Shown: positions 17,113-25,628 of the stretch, one piece after another | Layout: each line of letters starts with the position of its first letter | Position numbering within the stretch: position 1 is the stretch's first letter | Translations under genes and position numbers: made by a program | Notes under the pieces: generated by a model | Database searches by the model: none | What the model saw: only the letters and a program-made list of their open reading frames with translations | What the model was told of the DNA's origin: nothing | Assembly (NCBI RefSeq): GCF_040566555.1 | Contig: NZ_JBEWYP010000001.1 | Location: forward strand, 372,001 to 436,000 | Direction: 5' to 3' | Source: Sediminicola sp040566555 | Lineage (GTDB): Bacteria; Bacteroidota; Bacteroidia; Flavobacteriales; Flavobacteriaceae | DNA: 64,000 nt

Positions 17113-18192
17113 TTACACTTGTATCTTGTTTTCCAAGATCTGTTTCATACTGACATCCTCATAATTCCTTTTGACAAACTCAAGGGCATTATTGAGTACC
17201 TGTCCCATGGTTCTGCACGATTTTAATTTAGGATCATAGGTGATTTCATAAATTTGTTCGCGTAACATCTTTACATTTTCCGGGTTGGAAATTTTATCAC
17301 TCTTACAGATGGCCACCAACTTTTTAATTCTCTTCCCTGAGCTAAGTATCCTTTTTGCCACAATAGAACGCTCCTCTATTTTATATTGATCTATGGAGTG
17401 GTTCTGTAATTTCTTACGCACCATTTCTACCATCTCGAAATTCTCCTTAAAAAATTGTGGACGATAAACTTTCAGTTTTCCTTCAAAACACTGTTGATCA
17501 AAGTCAATTGCCCTTATTTTATACACCACATGATCGAAATCGTGGGTAGGCACTATCACATAGTTATAGGAACGCATATCCCCCAGTAACCGGATCATAC
17601 ACCTCTCATTGAATTTCACAAATTCCTTTGCCAATTGGGCCTTTTCGGTCTCTGTGCATTTTGGAAGCATTTCTTTAATAAAAACATCACCTGGAATCCC
17701 GGCTATATGCTCTTCTATCAACGTATCCTTATACACCAAAAAATTGAGGTTATAGGGAGAAAGCATATGCTCCAATTCAAGGCCGTAAACCCGGGAAGCA
17801 TCAGTTTTCTTAATGTAGAAATAGGTGAAATTGTCATTGAGTATATTCCTGATTTTTATCCGAAACGGCTTGGAATTCCCAAACGTACAGTAGTCGACCG
17901 CATCAACATTTAGGTATTGCATGATATTATCGCTTCCATCTGAATGCAAAATGGAATACACTTTTTTTAAGCTTATATCTATTTCCTGGCGTTCGTATTC
18001 CGAATAATAGACCCTGATCCACATGGTATCTTCCTCGTTTTTATCATACACTACGACCGATCCATTAAAACGCAGAAGGTCATCGTAAAAAATAGGAATT
18101 TCAATTTTTCTGCTATAGTGATGTAAATACGCATCTAGCTTTGCATTTACTGGAAATGCTGGCTTCTTCTTTGACATTAATCGTTCCGACAT
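17113..18192 (-). CDS. Uncharacterised protein with kinase-like fold motifs
   Basis: I know no name for this 359-residue soluble protein. Reading it as an APH/protein-kinase fold explains several segments: FYIKKT (Lys128/129, beta-3 lysine position), LELEHML (alpha-C Glu), FLVYKDTLIEEHIAGIPGD (hinge, 152-169), LLGDMRSYNYVIV (203-214; Asp205 and Asn210 as in the APH HGDxxxxN loop, with His replaced by Leu) and IRAIDFDQ (227-233, metal-binding Asp). A 115-residue N-terminal domain and a 110-residue helical C-tail flank it. Start may instead be the second Met at 18177, because TAAGTTTA (a near -7 box) lies at 18195-18202. The fold assignment is inference. Confidence 0.7.
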   Translation of the reverse strand: MSERLMSKKKPAFPVNAKLDAYLHHYSRKIEIPIFYDDLLRFNGSVVVYDKNEEDTMWIRVYYSEYERQEIDISLKKVYSILHSDGSDNIMQYLNVDAVDYCTFGNSKPFRIKIRNILNDNFTYFYIKKTDASRVYGLELEHMLSPYNLNFLVYKDTLIEEHIAGIPGDVFIKEMLPKCTETEKAQLAKEFVKFNERCMIRLLGDMRSYNYVIVPTHDFDHVVYKIRAIDFDQQCFEGKLKVYRPQFFKENFEMVEMVRKKLQNHSIDQYKIEERSIVAKRILSSGKRIKKLVAICKSDKISNPENVKMLREQIYEITYDPKLKSCRTMGQVLNNALEFVKRNYEDVSMKQILENKIQV

Positions 18193-18284
18193 ACTAAACT
18201 TATAATTTTAGGGGATGTTTAATTGTAACAAAATAAGCATTTCTTCGTCAAGTTACTATAAACAATGCAAAAACAAATCCGATT

Positions 18285-19202
18285 TTGGAAACCATCCTCT
18301 CTGTAAGCCATTTGACTAAAAAATTTGGGCATCTCACCGCCGTAAACGACCTATCATTTACCATTGAAAAAGGAAATGTATACGGAATTCTAGGACCGAA
18401 TGGAAGCGGTAAATCAACAACCTTGGGTATTGTATTGAATGTTGTCAATAAAACCAGTGGTACTTTTGATTGGTTCAATGGAAGTGTCTCCACACACGAA
18501 GCACTTAAAAAAGTTGGCGCCATCATAGAGCGCCCTAACTTCTATCCTTATATGACGGCAGTACAGAACCTAAAACTGGTCTGTAAAATAAAAAATGTAA
18601 GTACGGATAAGATAGAGGAAAAATTGGACATGGTAGGCCTCCTGGATAGGAAAAACAGTAAATTCCAGACCTATTCTTTAGGTATGAAACAACGGCTGGC
18701 CATCGCCTCTGCCTTGTTGAACGACCCAGAAATACTCATATTGGATGAGCCTACAAACGGATTGGATCCTCAAGGAATTCATCAAATACGACAGATCATC
18801 AAAGAAATTGCCTCCCAAGGAACCACTATCCTATTAGCCTCACACTTGTTGGATGAAGTAGAAAAGGTTTGCAGCCATGTTGTGATCCTAAGAAAGGGAG
18901 AAAAATTATATTCAGGGCCTGTAGATGGTATGCTGGGAAGTCACGGTTTTTTTGAATTGAAAACCAGTGACTTAAAGGCATTGGGCGATTATTTAAAATT
19001 AGACCCACGTTTTAGTGCCATCAAGGAGGAAAATGGGCTCATTACTGCATTTCTATCCGAAGATTTGGCTGCGGAGGAGCTCAATGCTCAACTCTATAAT
19101 AAAGGCATCGTGCTATCCCACATGGTAAAGCGCAAGGAAAGCCTGGAGGAACAATTTTTGACCTTGACAAAAAACGCACCACAACTGGTCAACGCCAACT
19201 AA
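18285..19202 (+). CDS. ABC transporter ATP-binding protein (gliding/export type)
   Basis: A 305-residue ATPase subunit that pairs with the permease at 19249. It has Walker A LGPNGSGKST (about 35-44), the signature SLGMKQRLA, Walker B ILILDEPTNGLD and the H-loop LLASHLLDE, followed by a C-terminal regulatory tail of about 90 residues, as in drug- or bacitracin-exporter ATPases. There is no ATG: the reading frame opens with TTG at 18285 (preceded in frame by ATT), so the start is uncertain by a few codons. Relatives usually begin METIL-like, which supports TTG. No Shine-Dalgarno sequence is visible. Confidence 0.9.
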   Translation: METILSVSHLTKKFGHLTAVNDLSFTIEKGNVYGILGPNGSGKSTTLGIVLNVVNKTSGTFDWFNGSVSTHEALKKVGAIIERPNFYPYMTAVQNLKLVCKIKNVSTDKIEEKLDMVGLLDRKNSKFQTYSLGMKQRLAIASALLNDPEILILDEPTNGLDPQGIHQIRQIIKEIASQGTTILLASHLLDEVEKVCSHVVILRKGEKLYSGPVDGMLGSHGFFELKTSDLKALGDYLKLDPRFSAIKEENGLITAFLSEDLAAEELNAQLYNKGIVLSHMVKRKESLEEQFLTLTKNAPQLVNAN

Positions 19203-19248
19203 ATAAGCATCCCAACCAACCTCTTGTTAATAGACCACTGACTTGATT

Positions 19249-20082
19249 ATGAAAAGATTGTTAGAAATAGAATTTATAAAACTTTGGAACAATAGGGCGA
19301 GTAAGGCCCTGATCATATCTTATTTTATCCTGCTTACCTCAATAGCCTTGATAGCGGCAGTAAAATTTGATATTGGCCCTATTAAGTTTCATTTGGCAGA
19401 ACAGGGCATTTTTAATTTTCCCTATATCTGGCACTTCAACACTTTCATCACTGCCATTTTTAAACTGTTCCTAGCTATAGTCATAGTATCTATGATGGCC
19501 AATGAATACAGCAACAAAACGATAAAACAGAATCTTATTGACGGCCTATCAAAAAAGGAATTTGTGCTGTCTAAATTCCTGACAGTGATTTCATTTTCTT
19601 TGGTATCCACCATTTTTGTTTTTGTAGTCTCCTTGATCTTGGGTCTGGTCTATTCTGATTATAATGAAATCTCCATTATCTTTTCAGAACTGGAATATTT
19701 ATTCGCCTTTTTTATAAAGTTGGTAGGCTTCTTTTCTTTCTGTCTCTTTTTGGGCATCTTGGTGAAGCGCTCCGCATTTGCCTTGGGTTTTTTGATTCTT
19801 TGGGCCATTTTTGAAAATTTGGGAATCCGTTTTCTTGTGTGGGGCTTTATGGGCAAAGAGGCTTCTGAAAAAGTCTTGGATTTCCTTCCATTGGAATCCA
19901 TGTCCAATTTATTAAAAGAGCCGTTTTCCAGATTAGGTGCGGTACAATCAGTGGCCAAGCAAATTGGCGAAGAATTCAACATGGATTATGTGGTACACTG
20001 GTATGAAATACTCATAGTACTGTTCTGGACCGGATGTTTTATTTACGGATCCTACGCCTTGTTGAAAAAGCGGGATTTATAA
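19249..20082 (+). CDS. ABC transporter permease
   Basis: A 277-residue integral membrane protein with about six helices (first near residues 18-40). The ATG at 19249 is chosen over the TTG at 19243. It contains the MMANEYSNKTIKQNLIDGLSKKEFVLSKF coupling segment typical of ABC-2 type permeases (consensus E(Y/F)xxxTxxxxLxxPxxRxxxxxxK). It lies 46 nt after the ATPase gene and forms the membrane half of the same exporter. Substrate unknown. Confidence 0.9.
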   Translation: MKRLLEIEFIKLWNNRASKALIISYFILLTSIALIAAVKFDIGPIKFHLAEQGIFNFPYIWHFNTFITAIFKLFLAIVIVSMMANEYSNKTIKQNLIDGLSKKEFVLSKFLTVISFSLVSTIFVFVVSLILGLVYSDYNEISIIFSELEYLFAFFIKLVGFFSFCLFLGILVKRSAFALGFLILWAIFENLGIRFLVWGFMGKEASEKVLDFLPLESMSNLLKEPFSRLGAVQSVAKQIGEEFNMDYVVHWYEILIVLFWTGCFIYGSYALLKKRDL

Positions 20083-20123
20083 TTCTTAATAATCAATCAA
20101 GATACAAACGATACGTTAAAATT

Positions 20124-20137
20124 AGTTCCCTGGAACT
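20124..20137. promoter_or_regulatory. 14-bp palindrome upstream of uvrB (candidate operator)
   Basis: AGTTCCCTGGAACT: AGTTCC and GGAACT arms around CT, 33 bp before the uvrB ATG and 21 bp before the probable -7 box (TAATTTTA, 20159-20166). A position suited to an SOS-type repressor, but no lexA gene is in the window. Confidence 0.4.
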
Positions 20138-20170
20138 GCATTAACCATCCTTCTTTCGTAATTTTACAAG

Positions 20171-22159
20171 ATGAAATTCAAAGTAGTATCGGAATTTAAA
20201 CCTACCGGAGATCAGCCTAGGGCCATAAAGGAATTGGTTGAAGGCATTCATTCCAATGAACAGTATCAAACCCTTTTGGGTGTCACTGGATCTGGTAAAA
20301 CCTTTACTGTCGCCAACGTTGTTGAATCTGTTCAAAAGCCCACTTTGGTATTGGCACATAACAAAACATTGGCTGCCCAACTGTATTCGGAATTCAAACA
20401 GTTCTTTCCAGAGAATGCCGTTGAGTACTTTGTTTCCTATTACGATTATTACCAACCAGAAGCATATATTCCTACCTCCGGTACTTATATTGAAAAGGAT
20501 CTTTCCATTAATGAGGATATTGAAAAGCTCCGATTAAGTACAACCTCCTCCCTACTCTCTGGACGAAGAGATGTTTTGGTAGTGGCCTCGGTCTCTTGTT
20601 TGTACGGGATAGGAAACCCGGTGGAATTTCAGAAAAATGTGATCTCTATCCATAAGGACCAGGTCATTTCTAGGACAAAATTTTTACATCAACTTGTGCA
20701 GAGTTTATATTCCCGAACTACGGCCGATTTCAGAAACGGTAATTTTAGGGTAAAGGGCGATGTTGTGGATGTGTTCCCCAGTTATGCCGACCATGCTTTT
20801 AGAATCCATTTTTTTGGTGACGAGATTGAAGAAATAGAAGCGTTCGATCCATTTAAGAACAAAGTGGTGCAGATATATGAAAACCTTAATATATACCCTG
20901 CAAACATGTTTGTCACCTCTCCAGATATCCTGCAAAATGCTATTCATCAAATCCAAGATGACCTAGTTAAGCAGATTGAATATTTCCAAGAAATTGGAAA
21001 ACCTTTAGAGGCCAAACGCTTGGAGGAACGAACCAATTTTGATTTGGAGATGATCAGGGAATTGGGGTATTGCTCCGGTATTGAAAACTACTCCCGATAT
21101 TTGGATGGAAGACTACCCGGAACGCGACCTTTCTGTTTACTGGATTACTTTCCAGACGACTACCTAATGGTCATTGATGAAAGCCACGTTACCATTCCAC
21201 AGGTTCACGCCATGTACGGTGGTGATAGATCAAGAAAGGTGAATTTGGTGGATTATGGGTTTAGATTACCTGCCGCCATGGACAACAGACCTTTAAAGTT
21301 TGAAGAGTTTGAAGCCTTACAGAACCAGACAATTTACGTTAGTGCCACCCCTGCAGATTACGAATTAAAATTGAGTCAAGGGGTATATGTAGAACAGGTC
21401 ATTCGCCCTACGGGACTTTTGGATCCAATAATAGAAATACGTCCCAGCCAAAACCAAATCGATGATCTTGTTGAGGAGATACAACTGCGGGTAGAAAGAG
21501 ATGAAAGGACCCTGGTCACCACCTTGACCAAACGTATGGCGGAAGAGCTTGCGAAATATTTGACACGGATCAGTGTAAGATGTCGCTATATTCATAGTGA
21601 TGTGGACACCTTGGAACGCGTTGAAATCATGCAGGATCTACGAAAGGGTATATTTGATGTGCTTATTGGGGTCAACCTGCTTAGGGAAGGATTAGATTTG
21701 CCTGAGGTCTCTTTAGTGGCAATTTTGGATGCAGATAAGGAGGGGTTCCTTCGTAGTTCAAGGTCTTTGACCCAGACTGTGGGAAGGGCAGCTAGAAATC
21801 TTAACGGCCGAGCTATCATGTATGCCGATAAGATCACTGCCAGTATGCAAAAAACCATAGATGAAACCAATTATAGAAGAGAAAAACAAATAGCCTACAA
21901 TACTGAAAACAATTTAGTGCCCGTGGCACTGAACAAAAGCTTGGACAATGCCCTGACAAAAAACTCAGTCTCTGCCTACCATTTTGAGAAGGAAGAAATG
22001 CGCGCCGCAGAACCGGACCTTAAGTATATTACTACGGAGCAGAAGGAACAGATTATCAGGGACAAAAGAAAGGCCATGGAAAAAGCGGCCAAGGAACTTG
22101 ATTTTATGCAAGCAGCCAAATTAAGGGATGAAATTAAAATGCTTCAAGAACAGGAATAA
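20171..22159 (+). CDS. uvrB: Excinuclease ABC subunit B
   Basis: Damage-verifying helicase-like subunit of nucleotide excision repair. The 662-residue protein carries Walker A GVTGSGKT (37-44), the DNA-clamping beta-hairpin YDYYQPEAYIP (91-101), the Walker B-type MVIDESHVT, motif VI QTVGRAARN and a C-terminal UVR motif (AKELDFMQAAKLRDEIK) that contacts UvrC. The probable -7 box TAATTTTA ends only 4 nt before the ATG, so the mRNA may be nearly leaderless. The palindrome at 20124 may place it under damage control. Confidence 0.98.
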   Translation: MKFKVVSEFKPTGDQPRAIKELVEGIHSNEQYQTLLGVTGSGKTFTVANVVESVQKPTLVLAHNKTLAAQLYSEFKQFFPENAVEYFVSYYDYYQPEAYIPTSGTYIEKDLSINEDIEKLRLSTTSSLLSGRRDVLVVASVSCLYGIGNPVEFQKNVISIHKDQVISRTKFLHQLVQSLYSRTTADFRNGNFRVKGDVVDVFPSYADHAFRIHFFGDEIEEIEAFDPFKNKVVQIYENLNIYPANMFVTSPDILQNAIHQIQDDLVKQIEYFQEIGKPLEAKRLEERTNFDLEMIRELGYCSGIENYSRYLDGRLPGTRPFCLLDYFPDDYLMVIDESHVTIPQVHAMYGGDRSRKVNLVDYGFRLPAAMDNRPLKFEEFEALQNQTIYVSATPADYELKLSQGVYVEQVIRPTGLLDPIIEIRPSQNQIDDLVEEIQLRVERDERTLVTTLTKRMAEELAKYLTRISVRCRYIHSDVDTLERVEIMQDLRKGIFDVLIGVNLLREGLDLPEVSLVAILDADKEGFLRSSRSLTQTVGRAARNLNGRAIMYADKITASMQKTIDETNYRREKQIAYNTENNLVPVALNKSLDNALTKNSVSAYHFEKEEMRAAEPDLKYITTEQKEQIIRDKRKAMEKAAKELDFMQAAKLRDEIKMLQEQE

Positions 22160-22169
22160 CTAAAAGGTC

Positions 22170-23708
22170 ATGAAAAAAACAAGAAATCAATCAATCATAC
22201 TCCTATTCTTGTTTTCTTTATTTGCGGACATTGGCCATTCCCAAACCCTTTCAAAAGAAGGAATCCTCAATTTATCACAGAAACATTTTCCAGAGGCCGT
22301 CCTGCAATTAAGATCCTTCTTGGAAATACCAAACGACGGCCATTTTCCAGAGCAGATTCAAGCCAATCTAACCAAATGCCAAGAATTGTTTACAGACTTG
22401 GAATTTACTTCCCAAGTGATCAATACTGAAGGAGCACCCTTGCTATTTGCGGAAAAAATCTATCATAAAAATGCAAAAACAGTACTTTTTTATTTGCAGA
22501 TAGACGGACAACCAGTGGACACCACCAAATGGGACCAAAAAAGCCCTTTCCACCCAGTTTTAAAAGAACCTTTTGGGGAAGATCAATGGAAGGATATCAG
22601 TTTTGATCGCTTAAAAACCGAATACAATCCGGAATGGAGAATTTTTGCGCGCTCTTCTTCCGATTCCAAAGGTCCGGCCATGTCTTTGATCTCTGCCCTA
22701 CAAATTTTGAAGAACAAGAAAAAAAAGCCGGCGTACAATATCAAGGTAATTATGGATTTCCAAGAAGAACTGGGATCTCCCCTTTTACCTAAAGCAGTAG
22801 AACAAAATCAAGACCTCCTAAAAGCGGATATGGTATTGATCATGGATGGCACAAGACATCTATCCAATTTACCCACCTTAACCTATGGTGCCAGGGGTAT
22901 TGCAACCGCAACTTTAAAGGTGTTCGGACCAAAAGTAGCATTGCACAGTGGTCAATATGGCAATTTTGCACCAAATCCAGTCTTTAACACCGCTCGTTTA
23001 CTGGGGAAACTAAAAGATGAGAATGGGCGGGTTACCTTACCTAGATTTTATGATGGGATCAGTTTATCGGAAGCTGAAAAGAAAATATTAAATAGTCTTC
23101 CGGAAAATCTAGACAGTATAAAGCGCGAATTGGGTATTGCAGCATATGATAATGTTGGAGCCACTTATCAAGAAGCACTTCAGTACCCTTCGTTAAATAT
23201 TAGGGGATTGGAGGCGGCCTATGTAGGGCAGGAAGTACGCACGATAATTCCCAACGAGGTTATTGTAGAAATTGATATGCGGTTGGTACCAGAATCCGAT
23301 GGAGATAAACTGATGAATTCCCTACGACAATTTATCATAGATGAAGGGTATCACCTTGTGGATGGCATTCCCTCCGAAGAGGAAAGAAGTAAACACTCTA
23401 AATTGGCTTCCTTTACCTATAAATTGGGATCTAAGGCGTTTAGAACTGATTTCGATACCAATGCTGGGCAAATGCTAAATAAGGCTTTGAATCGCATCTT
23501 TGGCGAGGAGATCGTAAATATGAGGACAACGGGAGGGTCACAGCCCATAGGTGCCTTTATTGAAACATTGGGGATTCCTGCAGTCTCCATAAGAATACCT
23601 AATCCCGATAATAACATACATGGCCCAAATGAAAATTTGCGTTTGGGAAACTATATGGAAGGCATACAGAGTTGTCTGGCCATTTTGGACGAACCCATAC
23701 CCAACTAA
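22170..23708 (+). CDS. Secreted M20/M25/M40-family peptidase, altered metal site
   Basis: A 512-residue zinc-peptidase homologue with signal peptide (1-24, IGHSQ). M20 landmarks are present: SSSDSKGPAMS (bridging Asp), MDFQEELGSPL (catalytic and ligand Glu), the dimerisation lid GPKVALHSGQYGNFAPNPV, and the last ligand His in NIHGPNEN. The first metal-binding motif, normally HxD as in GHYDVQP, reads FYLQIDGQPVD here: Gln110 (CAG at 22497-22499) replaces His while Asp112 is kept. It may be catalytically weakened or have altered metal use. Starts 10 nt after uvrB and ends at a strong terminator. Confidence 0.9.
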   Translation: MKKTRNQSIILLFLFSLFADIGHSQTLSKEGILNLSQKHFPEAVLQLRSFLEIPNDGHFPEQIQANLTKCQELFTDLEFTSQVINTEGAPLLFAEKIYHKNAKTVLFYLQIDGQPVDTTKWDQKSPFHPVLKEPFGEDQWKDISFDRLKTEYNPEWRIFARSSSDSKGPAMSLISALQILKNKKKKPAYNIKVIMDFQEELGSPLLPKAVEQNQDLLKADMVLIMDGTRHLSNLPTLTYGARGIATATLKVFGPKVALHSGQYGNFAPNPVFNTARLLGKLKDENGRVTLPRFYDGISLSEAEKKILNSLPENLDSIKRELGIAAYDNVGATYQEALQYPSLNIRGLEAAYVGQEVRTIIPNEVIVEIDMRLVPESDGDKLMNSLRQFIIDEGYHLVDGIPSEEERSKHSKLASFTYKLGSKAFRTDFDTNAGQMLNKALNRIFGEEIVNMRTTGGSQPIGAFIETLGIPAVSIRIPNPDNNIHGPNENLRLGNYMEGIQSCLAILDEPIPN

Positions 23709-23738
23709 AAAGGCACCATGAATCAACATGGTGCCTTT
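23709..23738. terminator. Bidirectional intrinsic terminator
   Basis: Perfect 12-bp arms AAAGGCACCATG / CATGGTGCCTTT around a 6-nt loop, right after the M20 peptidase stop and facing hsp20. Confidence 0.92.
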
Positions 23739-23771
23739 AGAAACAAATCAACTAAACCAACCTAAATTTAT

Positions 23772-24197
23772 TTAAGAAATTTCGATCATTCTTTTTGGTT
23801 TTGGCAAGGCCTCTTCTTTTTTTGGAAGAACAAATTTTAAGATCCCATCTTCATAAGATGCATTGATATTTTCGGAATCGACGGTGTCTGGCAATGTAAA
23901 GGCCCTTTTAAAAGAGGAATACGAAAATTCCCTTCTCGTATACTGTTCTTCAGTGGTTTCCTCTTCATGTTTGATCTCTGAAGAAATAGTCAGGACATCG
24001 TGATCCATTTCTATATTAAAATCTTCTTTCTTTCTTCCCGGAACTGCCAATTCCAATTCAAAATTAGTTTCGCTTTCTCTAATGTTTACTGCAGGTACGG
24101 CACCGTTATAGGTGTCCAAACCTCCAAACCAATCAGGTTTAAAAATTTCATTCATCAAAGATGGAAATAGTGGGTGATTTCTTTTAATGGTACTCAT
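23772..24197 (-). CDS. Small heat-shock protein, Hsp20/alpha-crystallin family
   Basis: ATP-independent holdase chaperone of 141 residues. The alpha-crystallin domain spans about residues 35-130 with FELELAVPGRKKEDFNIEMDHDVLTISSE, the RREFSYSSFKRAFTLPDTVD strand and the terminal hallmark ASYEDGILKFVLPKKE. The C-terminal tail PKPKRMIEIS carries the I-x-I type anchor (IEI) used in oligomer assembly. Monocistronic. A direct repeat of ACTTTTATA lies just upstream at 24219-24237. CIRCE was not found. Confidence 0.96.
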   Translation of the reverse strand: MSTIKRNHPLFPSLMNEIFKPDWFGGLDTYNGAVPAVNIRESETNFELELAVPGRKKEDFNIEMDHDVLTISSEIKHEEETTEEQYTRREFSYSSFKRAFTLPDTVDSENINASYEDGILKFVLPKKEEALPKPKRMIEIS

Positions 24198-24218
24198 GGT
24201 TCTTATAATTTTAATTAG

Positions 24219-24237
24219 ACTTTTATAAACTTTTATA
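24219..24237. repeat. Direct repeat upstream of hsp20 (candidate regulatory site)
   Basis: Two copies of ACTTTTATA separated by one base, bracketed by AGACT / AGTCT to give partial dyad symmetry, 22 bp upstream of the hsp20 start. Confidence 0.35.
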
Positions 24238-24298
24238 GTCTAAAAACAAAAGATGTACCAATAGTCAATACATGTCAATATGGCGCTAATAGGCAAAT

Positions 24299-24322
24299 AA
24301 AAAGCGACATAATGTCGCTTTT
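24299..24322 (-). terminator. Intrinsic terminator of the TerB-like gene
   Basis: AAAAGCGACAT / ATGTCGCTTTT hairpin directly after the minus-strand stop. Confidence 0.85.
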
Positions 24323-24323
24323 C

Positions 24324-24725
24324 TTAATTGTAGTGGATCTTAAAAATATTAATGAGAATCTCTGGAGGTATAATTTTGTCAGGATATTTATGCATAATAG
24401 TAAGCACCTGTTCTATTGCGGATGGCGGCAAGCCCATTCCCAGGCCAATATTGTGTAGTAAAGCGACCTCCAAGGAGGTATCCGAGCTATCTATATTCAT
24501 TAATAAAACCAATCTGTGAAACTGAAGTATTCTTTCGGCTTCCGACTTCAAGAACACCGGCATGGCCGTTTTATCAAACAAAGAATCGAAGGTATGCTTA
24601 TCTACCCCCAACTGATTGGCCACATTCAACAAAAAATTATATTCCTCTGTTTTCACAGTATTGTCTACTCTTGCAAATGCTATCATCTCAGAGAGTATGC
24701 TCAGTTTTTCCTCTAAAGTACTCAT
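24324..24725 (-). CDS. TerB-like (tellurite resistance B fold) protein
   Basis: A 133-residue all-helical cytosolic protein. The ATG at 24725 (MSTLEEKLSIL) is preferred to an upstream in-frame ATG that would add 38 residues with no homology sense. The TerB-type pattern appears as LSEMIAFARVDNTVKTEEYNFLLNVANQLGV (a short EF-hand-like acidic loop), followed by a second helical bundle ending GMGLPPSAIEQVLTIMHKYPDKIIPPEIL. Role unknown; TerB domains bind divalent metals in stress systems, but no other ter genes are nearby. Confidence 0.75.
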   Translation of the reverse strand: MSTLEEKLSILSEMIAFARVDNTVKTEEYNFLLNVANQLGVDKHTFDSLFDKTAMPVFLKSEAERILQFHRLVLLMNIDSSDTSLEVALLHNIGLGMGLPPSAIEQVLTIMHKYPDKIIPPEILINIFKIHYN

Positions 24726-24871
24726 ACATTTCTTTTTTAGAACTAGTTTACTGTATGCCAACACCTTATATAACTTAAAAATTGGGGACTTTCGTATAAA
24801 GCAAAGTGAAAATAATAATGGATAAAGACGATAAAACATATTTGTAGTACCTTGCAGAAAAATTATAATTC

Positions 24872-25246
24872 ATGACTAATAACGACATCTTTAAGAAACT
24901 AAGAGTAGCCTTAATGCTGCGTGATGATGAAATAGTTGATATCTTGAAGTTGGTAGATTTTCAAATATCCAAAAGTGAAATTGGCGCCCTTTTCAGAAAA
25001 GAAGATCACCCAAAATATGTGGAATGCGGAGATCAAATATTACGTAATTTTCTAAACGGCCTAGTAATACATTTGAGGGGTACGAAAGAAAATCCAAAAA
25101 TCCCAAAAGAAGTACTTTACAGTGCTAAAAAAACGGAATCCCAGCCGGCAAAAACTGCTGCCAAGCCTGCCTATAAAACAAGACCGAAGAAAGAGAATAT
25201 TCCTGATATCAGTTATGTAAAGTATAAAAACAAAAAAAAGTCCTGA
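24872..25246 (+). CDS. DUF1456 family protein (YehS-like)
   Basis: A 124-residue protein with the DUF1456 fold: two helical repeats, NDIFKKLRVALMLRDDEIVDILKLVDFQISKSEIGALFRKEDHPKYVECGDQILRNFLNGLVIHLRG, followed by a basic Lys-rich tail (about residues 85-124) that is probably disordered and may bind nucleic acid. E. coli YehS belongs to the same family; function is not established. Its stop codon lies inside the stem of the terminator at 25232. Confidence 0.88.
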   Translation: MTNNDIFKKLRVALMLRDDEIVDILKLVDFQISKSEIGALFRKEDHPKYVECGDQILRNFLNGLVIHLRGTKENPKIPKEVLYSAKKTESQPAKTAAKPAYKTRPKKENIPDISYVKYKNKKKS

Positions 25247-25269
25247 AATACTTCAGGACTTTTTTTTTT
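25232..25269. terminator. Bidirectional terminator overlapping the DUF1456 stop
   Basis: Stem GTCCTGAA / TTCAGGAC with A-run and nine-base T-run. The TGA at 25244-25246 is part of the stem. Confidence 0.92.
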
Positions 25270-25277
25270 GGCTAATT

Positions 25278-25628
25278 CTACTGACAAACCCTTACTTGCA
25301 CGGCAAAAATTTCACCTTCCTCGTACCCAATCAGACTTACTTTCTGGTAGTTTAATCTACTCTTTACGAAAGCTTCTAAGCGTTCATCTTCTGTCGCAAC
25401 GGACAACACTACAATTTCACCTTCCTTATTCAGGGTAAAACGCACCTGGGCCAGTAGATCGTACCCTTGGTGTATGAATGAATTTTCGGTTAACATCTCC
25501 CCTATTTGGAGCGTCAATTTTTTTTCGGGATCTACATTTGTACTGTATACCGAACTAGGTTGATTGGCAAAAACATTTCCGAATGACAATAGCATTGCAG
25601 CTATCAATAGTAAACTGATTTTTTTCAT
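25278..25628 (-). CDS. Small secreted protein, unknown function
   Basis: A 116-residue protein with an N-terminal signal peptide (residues 1-21, cleavage near VFANQ). The mature part includes VDPEKKLTLQIGEMLTENSFIHQGYDLLAQVRFTLNKEGEIVVLSVATEDERLEAFVKSRLNYQKV, a pattern of alternating strands reminiscent of TonB C-terminal or carrier-like beta-alpha-beta domains found in many flavobacterial periplasmic proteins. No assignable role. It stands alone, with a 274-bp upstream gap containing only the sucC terminator and AT-rich DNA. Confidence 0.7.
   Translation of the reverse strand: MKKISLLLIAAMLLSFGNVFANQPSSVYSTNVDPEKKLTLQIGEMLTENSFIHQGYDLLAQVRFTLNKEGEIVVLSVATEDERLEAFVKSRLNYQKVSLIGYEEGEIFAVQVRVCQ

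Noticed and set aside
24198..24323. CIRCE element upstream of hsp20
   Set aside because: No TTAGCACTC-N9-GAGTGCTAA match; only the ACTTTTATA direct repeat was seen.
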